Assembly: GCA_027484495.1 (NCBI GenBank)
Contig: JAIXSW010000020.1
Coordinates: 1-12,950 of the forward strand
Direction: 5' to 3'
Length of the DNA: 12,950 nucleotides
Source: Gammaproteobacteria bacterium
GTDB lineage: Bacteria > Pseudomonadota > Gammaproteobacteria > Enterobacterales > Alteromonadaceae
Notes under the pieces: generated by a model
What the model saw: the letters and a program-made list of their open reading frames with translations, nothing else
Database searches by the model: none
What the model was told of the DNA's origin: nothing
Position numbers and translations under genes: made by a program
Part shown: piece by piece, positions 7,476-12,950 of the stretch
Position numbering within the stretch: the stretch's first letter is position 1
Layout of the letters: each line of letters begins with the position of its first letter

Positions 7476-7484
7476 AAGGCGCGC

Positions 7485-7513
7485 ATCATATAGATTGATC
7501 CTATTGCTGTCAA
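7485..7513 (-). promoter_or_regulatory. Near-consensus sigma-70 promoter of the yceD-rpmF-fab cluster
   Basis: The minus strand reads TTGACA (perfect -35), exactly 17 bases, then TATGAT (5 of 6 at -10). The next seven bases are GCGCGCC, a GC-only discriminator of the kind seen at promoters shut down by ppGpp/DksA. The yceD ATG follows after only two further bases, so initiation at the usual distance gives a leader of about 0-3 bases. A second minus-strand TATAAT lies at 7566-7571, but I find no good -35 for it; if used, it would give a leader of about 80-90 bases. Confidence 0.85.
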
Positions 7514-7541
7514 AGGGTTGATCAGACTTTTGTTAACTTTT

Positions 7542-7570
7542 CTGACGCGAAATTTCGTGAAAAATATTAT
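7542..7570 (+). promoter_or_regulatory. Possible promoter of yceF
   Basis: CTGACG (4 of 6 at -35), 17 bases, TATTAT (5 of 6 at -10) would start transcription near 7577, about 40 bases before the yceF ATG. A perfect 10-bp palindrome, CGAAATTTCG (7548-7557), fills most of the spacer and could be an operator, but this is speculative. Confidence 0.5.
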
Positions 7571-7617
7571 AGTGCCGACCTTATTATAAAACGACATCAA
7601 ATGCATAAAGGTAGCTC

Positions 7618-8223
7618 ATGACTAAATCATTATGGTTAGCATCAACGTCAGTGTACCGTCAGGCACTGTTACAAAAACTGACCACGAACTTTCAATGCGC
7701 GAAGCCTGAGGTCGATGAAACTGCGCTAAGCGGAGAAACACCGGAACAGCTGGTACTCAGGCTCTCTGCTGCCAAGGCGCAAGCTGTCGCGAACCGCCTG
7801 CAGTCTGAGGGGCTCACTGCCCTCGTTATTGGCTCAGATCAGGTTGCCGTATTCAACGGTCAGATCCTGGGTAAGCCTCATACCGAAGAACGCGCTTTTG
7901 ACCAATTACGTAGTTTCAGCGGCCACTCTGTATTGTTTTTAACCGGTTTATCGGTCGCAGATAACGAAACCGGCCGGACAGAAACAATCCTTGACCGCTT
8001 TATTGTAGAGTTTCGGCAACTATCGGACGCAGAAATCAACTGTTATATAAGACGCGAACAACCGCTGAATTGTGCAGGCAGTTTTAAATCTGAAGGGCTC
8101 GGCATTACATTGTTCGAGAAAATGACCGGCGATGACCCTAATAGCCTGATCGGCCTGCCATTAATCCGCCTGCATCAGATGCTGAAAAATTTCGGTGTCG
8201 ATTTGTTACTGCAAGGACAGTAA
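7618..8223 (+). CDS. yceF: 7-methyl-GTP pyrophosphatase, Maf family (YceF)
   Basis: YceF belongs to the Maf/HAM1-like nucleotide pyrophosphatases. The E. coli enzyme hydrolyses m7GTP to m7GMP and pyrophosphate, and is thought to clear modified nucleotides from RNA breakdown. The 201-residue product has the Maf start LWLASTSVYRQALLQKL (5-21) with the phosphate-contacting Arg14, PEVDET (30-35), catalytic Asp74 in IGSDQVAV, and CAGSFKSEGLGITLFEKM, which matches the YceF subfamily of E. coli (CAGSFKSEGFGITLFER) rather than the dTTP- or UTP-specific subfamilies. The ATG is preceded by AAAGG at good spacing. It is divergent from yceD, as in E. coli. Its end is 20 bases from the end of the convergent HAD gene, with no clear terminator between. 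Confidence 0.94.
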   Translation: MTKSLWLASTSVYRQALLQKLTTNFQCAKPEVDETALSGETPEQLVLRLSAAKAQAVANRLQSEGLTALVIGSDQVAVFNGQILGKPHTEERAFDQLRSFSGHSVLFLTGLSVADNETGRTETILDRFIVEFRQLSDAEINCYIRREQPLNCAGSFKSEGLGITLFEKMTGDDPNSLIGLPLIRLHQMLKNFGVDLLLQGQ

Positions 8224-8243
8224 AACTAAATGTAGCTGCCGGC

Positions 8244-8891
8244 TTAACGCAAAATATCTAATAATGCTTTCAAATTGTCGACCACTGCATACGGGTTGAA
8301 CGGCGCAAATTCGGCGTGACCATGCACACCATGTGTCACGCCAATACGCGGCATCTCAATACTGTGCGCCATCATCAGGTCATAACGCGAATCACCAATC
8401 ATCACCGCCTGCGTCGGAACAAGCTGTAGCTCGCTGAGAATATGTTGCAGCATTTGCGGATGCGGCTTGCTTTGCGCTTCATCAGAACAGCGGCTGGTAA
8501 CAAAATGATGACCGGTCTTCGTTTCTGCAAACATCCGATCTAAACCACGTCTGGCTTTGCCCGTTGCGACAGCCAATTGATAGCCACGCTGGCGTAAGGT
8601 ACTGAACACCAGCTCGGCGCCATCAAACAATGGGGTCGGTGTTTTGTCGACGTTGCTGTAGACATCTTTGTAGTGCTCAGACAGTAGTTCCCGTTCTGCC
8701 GCTGTACTGTCAGGAAACAACGTTTTGAATGCAGGTTCCAGCGACAAACCAATAATCTGTTTAGCGGCATGCTCAGTTGGTACCGGTAAGGTCAGACGCT
8801 CGGCAGCAATCCGCACTGAATTGACGATTTTGCCCACTGAATCCATCACAGTGCCATCCCAGTCAAAGATCACGACTCTTACATCTAACAT
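8244..8891 (-). CDS. HAD-family phosphatase (phosphoglycolate phosphatase-like), substrate unknown
   Basis: This is a cytosolic haloacid dehalogenase-superfamily hydrolase, subfamily IA by its helical cap. The 215-residue protein has motif I FDWDGTVMDS (nucleophile Asp10, acid/base Asp12), motif II VATGKARRGLD (Thr110), motif III Lys142 in SKPHPQM, and motif IV MIGDSRYDLMMA (Asp167, Asp171) for magnesium. The cap lies roughly at residues 17-85. All catalytic residues are present, so it should be an active phosphatase, but family membership does not set the substrate; Gph- and YfbT-like enzymes are the nearest types. I prefer the ATG at 8891, seven bases after AGG, over the adjacent upstream GTG at 8894. 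It lies 25 bases after rluC on the same strand and probably shares its transcript. E. coli has no gene at this place. Confidence 0.88.
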   Translation of the reverse strand: MLDVRVVIFDWDGTVMDSVGKIVNSVRIAAERLTLPVPTEHAAKQIIGLSLEPAFKTLFPDSTAAERELLSEHYKDVYSNVDKTPTPLFDGAELVFSTLRQRGYQLAVATGKARRGLDRMFAETKTGHHFVTSRCSDEAQSKPHPQMLQHILSELQLVPTQAVMIGDSRYDLMMAHSIEMPRIGVTHGVHGHAEFAPFNPYAVVDNLKALLDILR

Positions 8892-8916
8892 CACTACACC
8901 TGTTACTGCTACGTTG

Positions 8917-9870
8917 TTACTTCTTGACCAACTTGGTCAGAATTTGTGCCAGTGCTTTGTCCAGTGGCGCTTCAAATGTCATTCGTTCTGCCGAAACCGG
9001 ATGCTGAAAACTAATCAGCTTGGCATGCAGGAACAACCGGTTCAGACCGAGTGCATTCATCTGCCCGGTGAACTCGTTGTCGCCGTATTTGTCGTCACAT
9101 GCAATCGGATGACCATTACACGCTGTGTGAACACGGATTTGGTGCGTACGCCCGGTAACAGGAAAAGCTTCCAGCAGCGTACCTTCAACAAAGCGTTGTA
9201 ATACTTTAAATCGGGTCTCAGACGGTTTGCCTTCGCGCTCATCGACCCGGACTATGCGTTCCCCGCTTTGCAAAGTGTTTTTCTTCAGCGGCTCGGTCAC
9301 TTTCTTAATTTTGCCGTCCCATTGTCCGGCAACTAAAGCCCAATATTTTTTCTCGACGACTTTTAAACGTAACTGCTCATGCAGTGCTGTGAGTATCGAA
9401 CGCTTTTTTGCAATCAACAGACAACCCGAGGTGTCCCGGTCCAGGCGATGCACCAGTTCCAAAAACTTAGCCTGTGGCCGTAACGCACGTAATGCTTCAA
9501 TTGCACCAAATTGCAAACCACTACCACCGTGTACGGCCATGCCAGTCGGTTTGTTCAGCACAATTAATTCGTTGTCTTCATATAAAATATGGCTTTCCAG
9601 CGTTTTGACTGCGGTCAATTTGACTGACACCGGGTCAGATTCAGCCGCCACCGTCATTGGCGGCACCCGGACCTGGTCACCTGCCTGTAGCTTATATTCT
9701 GGTTTGATCCGGCCTTTGTTGACCCTCACTTCACCCTTTCGCACGACTCGATAGATCACACTTTTGGGCACGCCTTTGAGGCGGGCCAACAGAAAATTGT
9801 CGATACGTTGACCGGCGAATTCTGCATCTACATCAATAAATTGCACTGGGGTTTTTCTTTCATCAGTCAT
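8917..9870 (-). CDS. rluC: 23S rRNA pseudouridine synthase C (RluC)
   Basis: RluC makes pseudouridine at positions 955, 2504 and 2580 of 23S rRNA (E. coli numbering). The 317-residue protein has an N-terminal S4 RNA-binding domain (about 18-80: AGQRIDNFLLARLKGVPKS, then VRKGEVRVNKGRIKP) and a RluA-type catalytic domain with KPTGMAVHGGSG (107-118), the catalytic loop HRLDRDTSG with Asp144 (same residue number as in E. coli RluC), and VTGRTHQIRVH. The S4 domain and the position next to rne mark it as RluC rather than RluA or TruC. It is transcribed away from rne, as in E. coli. The ATG has no strong ribosome binding site and I see no convincing promoter before it. The HAD gene follows. Confidence 0.95.
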   Translation of the reverse strand: MTDERKTPVQFIDVDAEFAGQRIDNFLLARLKGVPKSVIYRVVRKGEVRVNKGRIKPEYKLQAGDQVRVPPMTVAAESDPVSVKLTAVKTLESHILYEDNELIVLNKPTGMAVHGGSGLQFGAIEALRALRPQAKFLELVHRLDRDTSGCLLIAKKRSILTALHEQLRLKVVEKKYWALVAGQWDGKIKKVTEPLKKNTLQSGERIVRVDEREGKPSETRFKVLQRFVEGTLLEAFPVTGRTHQIRVHTACNGHPIACDDKYGDNEFTGQMNALGLNRLFLHAKLISFQHPVSAERMTFEAPLDKALAQILTKLVKK

Positions 9871-9893
9871 GCGTTTTTGCTGCTACATTTAGG

Positions 9894-9923
9894 TTGCTAA
9901 TGGACTTTAATTAATGGGATAAT
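9894..9923 (+). promoter_or_regulatory. Likely rne promoter with extended -10
   Basis: TTGCTA (4 of 6 at -35), an 18-base spacer, and GATAAT (5 of 6 at -10) preceded by TGG, the extended -10 element. It predicts a start near 9930 and so a leader of about 435 bases before rne. E. coli rne also has an upstream promoter and a long leader (361 bases). Confidence 0.6.
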
Positions 9924-9930
9924 CGACCCG

Positions 9931-9955
9931 CTAATTGAGCCAAAATGGCCATTAG
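9931..9955 (+). promoter_or_regulatory. Stem-loop at the predicted 5' end of the rne message
   Basis: CTAAT pairs with ATTAG, and inside it GCC pairs with GGC around AAAAT, with three unpaired bases on one side and one on the other. It would start at the very first bases of a transcript from the promoter at 9894-9923. A structured 5' end is known to hinder RNase E entry, which fits a stabilising or regulatory role. Confidence 0.5.
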
Positions 9956-9993
9956 GGCGCTCAGAAAGACGTAAGAGAAGCTGTGAGGCACCG

Positions 9994-10055
9994 GTCGGGA
10001 CGCAGATCATACCGAATCCGTGGTGAAAACCAACGATTTTATCTTCCCCGCCGAC
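9994..10055 (+). promoter_or_regulatory. Long interrupted stem-loop with GAAA tetraloop in the rne leader
   Basis: From the base inward: GTCGG/CCGAC, AGAT/ATCT, AATC/GATT and TGGT/ACCA, closed by a GAAA tetraloop of the stable GNRA class, with internal loops between the helices (a 2x2 loop, CG against AC, next to the top helix). All four helices nest in register. Its form makes it the best candidate here for an RNase E-binding, hp2-like element; that identity is inference. Confidence 0.6.
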
Positions 10056-10093
10056 GAATAATGCTATGCGCATCCAGTAATGTGAGTAATTTA

Positions 10094-10135
10094 TTGCTGT
10101 TAGACGCGCAACACAGCTGCCAGTTAACTGAGCAA
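10094..10135 (+). promoter_or_regulatory. Further stem-loop in the rne leader
   Basis: TTGCT pairs with AGCAA and GTTA with TAAC, with a two-base bulge on the 3' side; the loop holds GACGCGCAACACAGCTGCCA. It is a plausible but weaker hairpin than the one at 9994-10055. An A-run (10139-10146) follows just after. Confidence 0.4.
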
Positions 10136-10365
10136 CAATTAAAAAAGTAAAGCTATAACGCAACGCTGACGCGATGTGTGCAGATTCTCAATGAAGATCG
10201 CCAAGGTCTGACAAACCTGGTGGTGTTCTGTTTCAAAAACAATTGATAATTAAATCGATTTTCAAGCATTCCAGTCGGGAGACTGCATCTATATATGTTT
10301 GACGTTATCTGACACGCATAGATTGTGCGCGCTGTTGTTGTGGCTGAATGCAAGAGTCAGACACA

Positions 10366-12950
10366 ATGAAAAGAATGCTCATTAATGCGACGCAGGAAGA
10401 AGAAATCCGCGTTGCGCTGGTCGATGGCCAGAAACTTTACGATCTGGATATTGAGAGTCCAGGTCACGAACAGAAAAAAGCTAATATTTACAAAGGTAAA
10501 ATCACTCGGGTTGAGCCTAGCCTGGAAGCAGCTTTCGTCGATTACGGCGCAGAGCGGCATGGTTTTCTGCCATTAAAAGAAATTTCCCGCGAATATTTCC
10601 CTGCCAATTACGCCTTTGACGGTCGCCCGAATATTAAAGAAGTCGTGCGCGAAGGTCAGGAAGTTATTATCCAGATCGATAAAGAAGAGCGCGGCCAAAA
10701 GGGTGCTGCGCTGACAACTTTTATCAGTCTGGCTGGTTCTTACTTAGTTTTAATGCCAAACAACCCACGTGCGGGTGGTATTTCACGCCGCATCGAAGGT
10801 GATGAACGGCAAGAACTGAAAGACTCATTAGGTCAGCTCGAGATGCCGGATGGCATGGGGTTGATTGTCCGCACCGCGGGTGTTGGCAAGTCATACGAAG
10901 AACTGGATTACGATTTAAAAGCGCTGATGAAACACTGGTCAGCTATTACCACTGAAGCACAGAACCGCCCTGCTCCATTCCTGATCCATCAGGAAAGTAA
11001 TGTGGTTTTCCGTGCGATCCGCGACTATCTGCGCCGTGATGTTGGTGAGATCCTGATCGACAACCCGCGTATTTTCGAAGAAGCCAAACTGTATATCCAG
11101 CAGTTCCGCCCAGACTTCGCCCACCGCGTGAAAATGTATCAGGGTGAAACGCCGCTGTTTATGCATTATCAAATCGAAACGCAGATTGAATCAGCGTTCC
11201 GTCGCGAAGTTCGTCTGCCAAGCGGTGGCTCGATCGTGATCGATTCTACCGAAGCATTGACTGCCATCGATATCAACTCGTCTAAAGCGACCAAAGGCGG
11301 CGATATCGAAGAAACCGCGTTTAACACTAACTTGGAAGCTGCCGACGAAATCGCCCGTCAGTTACGGCTGCGTGACTTAGGCGGCCTGATCGTCATCGAC
11401 TTCATCGATATGACGCCAGTACGTCACCAACGTGAAGTAGAAAACCGTTTAAAAGACGCTGTTAAACAAGACCGTGCACGGGTTCAAATCGGCCGGATCT
11501 CGCGTTTTGGTTTGTTAGAGATGTCGCGTCAGCGTCTGCGCCCATCACTGGGTGAATCTGCAACACACGTCTGTCCACGCTGTCATGGCCGTGGCACTAT
11601 CCGCAGCACTGAATCTTCAGCGTTATCAATCCTGCGGTTGATTGAAGAAGAAGCGATCAAAGACAACACCAGCCAAATCCATGCGCAGGTGCCAATCTCT
11701 GTTGCGACTTATCTGATGAACGAAAAACGCGAATCCATCCGCCGCATTGAAACGCGCCATGGCATCCGCATTTTTATCATCCCGAATGAGCATTACGAAA
11801 CGCCACATTACGAAGTGTCGCGGATCCGGCTGGACGAAGAAATTGAAGAGTCCAGCTACAACCTGGTGAAAGCGCCTGCTGTAACAAACACGCTGTACCA
11901 CCCGGTATCAGATGCAGTGAAAGAAAAACCAGCAATTGCATCCATTTCAATGGCTGATGCGCCAACGACTGTTGCGGCACCTGCGCAAAAGGCTGAAGTT
12001 GCAGTCGTTGCACCTGCGAGCACTGAAGAAGGTCTGTTCGGTAAAATCAGCGGTTTCTTTAAGTCGCTGTTTGCTGCTCCAGCCCCTGCCGCTGCACCAG
12101 AAGTGAAAGCTGAAGCGCCGCAACGCCGTCAAAACAATCGCGACAGTCGCAATCGTCGTGGCGGTCGTGATGGCGGACGTGACAACAGAGACGGTCGTAC
12201 TGACAATCGCAATGAAGCTCGTGACGGGCAAAAGCGCCGGCCAGATCAGGACGAGAACACCCGTACTGACAACAGACCACCGCGTCAGGAACGTTCTGAT
12301 AAACCACGCAATACGCGACCAGAAGTAAAAACTGAGCGCACAGATCGAGCCGAACGGACTGAGCGGACCGATCGTACAGAGCGGCCAGAACGCGCTGAAC
12401 GTCCGGAACGCACTGAACGCCTAGACAAAAAGCCACAAGCTGACAAAGCTCCACGGCCGGTTCCGGTCGTTGATGCTGATGATGAAATTCCATCATCAAG
12501 CAAAGTGGCTGAACGTCGTCAGCGTCGCAATATGCGCAAGTCGGTCCGTCTGGACAAGCAACAACAGGCCGGTCAGTCCACTGATACTGAACTGCTAGTA
12601 GTAACAGAACCTGTTGCGGTAGTTATTGCGCCGGTAGAACAAGCGTTGGTTACTGTAGCCACTGATGCCCCGGCCACAGCGCTGCCAGCAGATATGCCTG
12701 CTGAACAACAGAACGACGGCACTGTTGAGCCTTCCGATACCACAACCAGTGAAAACCGTAGTCGCAGTCGCCGCTCACCACGTCATTTACGTGCTGCCGG
12801 TCAGAAACGGAAAAAAGAGCAGCAAAATGGTGAGCAAGATGACGCCGTTGATGCCCGTTATCCGGAAGAAGACCAGGTTGTTGCAGAGCAGCAACTGGAT
12901 CTGCCGATTGTTGCAGAAGCAACCGACGCAGTTGTTGTGGAAGCTTTAAC
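10366..12950 (+). CDS. rne: Ribonuclease E, C-terminus beyond the window
   Basis: RNase E is the main endonuclease of mRNA decay and rRNA/tRNA processing and the scaffold of the degradosome. The 861 codons present start MKRMLINATQEEEIRVALVDG as in E. coli. The catalytic half is complete: S1 domain (about 36-118), 5' sensor with Arg169 and Thr170, magnesium-binding Asp302 and Asp345 (FIDMTP), and the zinc-link Cys403/Cys406 (CPRCHGRG) that joins subunits. One residue is missing before Asp302 compared with E. coli. The scaffold half has an amphipathic membrane-binding segment (EEGLFGKISGFFKSLF, 554-569), a first Arg-rich RNA-binding region (587-625), a tripeptide repeat (657-686), ERRQRRNMRKSVR (716-728) and a second Arg-rich site RSRSRRSPRHLR (798-809). 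Partner sites for enolase and PNPase would lie past the edge. The ATG has only a weak AAGAG upstream. Confidence 0.97.
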   Translation, partial: MKRMLINATQEEEIRVALVDGQKLYDLDIESPGHEQKKANIYKGKITRVEPSLEAAFVDYGAERHGFLPLKEISREYFPANYAFDGRPNIKEVVREGQEVIIQIDKEERGQKGAALTTFISLAGSYLVLMPNNPRAGGISRRIEGDERQELKDSLGQLEMPDGMGLIVRTAGVGKSYEELDYDLKALMKHWSAITTEAQNRPAPFLIHQESNVVFRAIRDYLRRDVGEILIDNPRIFEEAKLYIQQFRPDFAHRVKMYQGETPLFMHYQIETQIESAFRREVRLPSGGSIVIDSTEALTAIDINSSKATKGGDIEETAFNTNLEAADEIARQLRLRDLGGLIVIDFIDMTPVRHQREVENRLKDAVKQDRARVQIGRISRFGLLEMSRQRLRPSLGESATHVCPRCHGRGTIRSTESSALSILRLIEEEAIKDNTSQIHAQVPISVATYLMNEKRESIRRIETRHGIRIFIIPNEHYETPHYEVSRIRLDEEIEESSYNLVKAPAVTNTLYHPVSDAVKEKPAIASISMADAPTTVAAPAQKAEVAVVAPASTEEGLFGKISGFFKSLFAAPAPAAAPEVKAEAPQRRQNNRDSRNRRGGRDGGRDNRDGRTDNRNEARDGQKRRPDQDENTRTDNRPPRQERSDKPRNTRPEVKTERTDRAERTERTDRTERPERAERPERTERLDKKPQADKAPRPVPVVDADDEIPSSSKVAERRQRRNMRKSVRLDKQQQAGQSTDTELLVVTEPVAVVIAPVEQALVTVATDAPATALPADMPAEQQNDGTVEPSDTTTSENRSRSRRSPRHLRAAGQKRKKEQQNGEQDDAVDARYPEEDQVVAEQQLDLPIVAEATDAVVVEAL
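12334..12423 (+). repeat. Ten-unit [E/D]R[T/A/P] tripeptide repeat within rne
   Basis: Residues 657-686 of RNase E are ten consecutive 9-base units coding Glu/Asp-Arg-X, with X being Thr, Ala or Pro (Leu in the last). Codons vary between units (GAG/GAA/GAT, CGC/CGA/CGG/CGT), so the DNA is not a perfect repeat. It extends the first Arg-rich region of the disordered scaffold. Confidence 0.85.

Larger units (their letters stand above)
9931..10365 (+). promoter_or_regulatory. Long structured rne 5' leader (candidate autoregulatory region)
   Basis: This gene-free stretch between divergent rluC and rne holds several possible RNA hairpins: 9931-9955, 9994-10055, 10094-10135, and CAGTC-GGGA-GACTG at 10272-10285. 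In E. coli the rne leader carries stem-loops (hp1-hp3), one of which binds RNase E so that the enzyme limits its own message. The position, length and structure here fit the same role. I have not matched the E. coli hairpin sequences base by base, so homology is inferred from context. No protein gene is convincing here; a 29-codon ORF at 10061-10150 lacks a ribosome binding site. Confidence 0.65.

Noticed and set aside
8224..8243. Possible bidirectional terminator between yceF and the HAD gene
   Set aside because: Only a weak AGC/GCT pairing is visible, without a T-run on either strand.
9944..9953. AATGGCCATT palindrome as a protein-binding site
   Set aside because: It is better explained as part of the stem-loop at 9931-9955, and a 10-base palindrome alone is weak evidence.
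9897..10353. Minus-strand ORFs of 88 and 66 codons in the rne leader
   Set aside because: No ribosome binding site, protein-like composition or recognisable family. They overlap the predicted RNA hairpins of the rne leader.
12059..12503. Minus-strand ORFs of 146 and 72 codons opposite rne, one with an Arg-Ser-Val-rich repeat
   Set aside because: They are antisense shadows of the Arg-rich scaffold and tripeptide repeat of rne. The repeat pattern is explained by the sense codons, and there is no start signal or known similarity.
1..12950. Mobile element, defence island or novel multi-gene system
   Set aside because: Every sizeable coding region is a recognised housekeeping gene in a conserved order. 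No transposase, integrase, flanking repeats or composition shift was seen.

Overview
This window reads as a core chromosomal segment of a gammaproteobacterium. Gene content, gene order and protein sequences follow the Escherichia coli 24-25 min region closely: mltG, pabC, fabF, acpP, fabG, fabD, fabH, plsX, rpmF, yceD, then divergent yceF, then rluC and divergent rne. Base composition looks even, near 50% GC, and I see no insertion sequence, integrase, tRNA, CRISPR array or prophage gene. The proteins look like those of Alteromonadales-type bacteria (for example the Rheinheimera/Alishewanella group). That genus-level guess is from general impression and is weak.

Layout. Positions 1-7475 hold a long minus-strand cluster. 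Read in its own direction it runs yceD, rpmF, plsX, fabH, fabD, fabG, acpP, fabF, pabC, mltG (truncated by the window edge). It joins ribosome production (YceD, L32) to fatty acid and phospholipid synthesis: PlsX and FabH start the pathway, FabD loads malonate, FabG reduces, AcpP carries, FabF elongates. It then continues into folate (PabC) and peptidoglycan (MltG) genes. A near-consensus promoter sits directly against the yceD start codon. acpP has its own promoter, and strong intrinsic terminators follow acpP and fabF, so the cluster is probably several nested transcription units.

Positions 7476-7617 are a divergent promoter region. From it yceF (Maf-type m7GTP pyrophosphatase) runs on the plus strand and meets, tail to tail, a minus-strand pair: a HAD hydrolase and rluC (23S rRNA pseudouridine synthase). 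The HAD gene is the only departure from the E. coli order. Positions 9871-10365 form a long gene-free stretch between divergent rluC and rne. It carries a plausible extended -10 promoter and several stem-loops, which suggests a structured, autoregulatory rne leader. rne (RNase E) then fills the rest of the window and runs off its end inside the C-terminal scaffold.

I did not find a previously undescribed system; this is mostly well-known housekeeping DNA. The points worth a second look are regulatory: the apparently leaderless yceD transcript with a GC-rich discriminator, the structured rne leader, and the terminator/hairpin arrangement between acpP and fabF. A second tier is the HAD insertion and a tandem Arg-Glu tripeptide repeat in RNase E.
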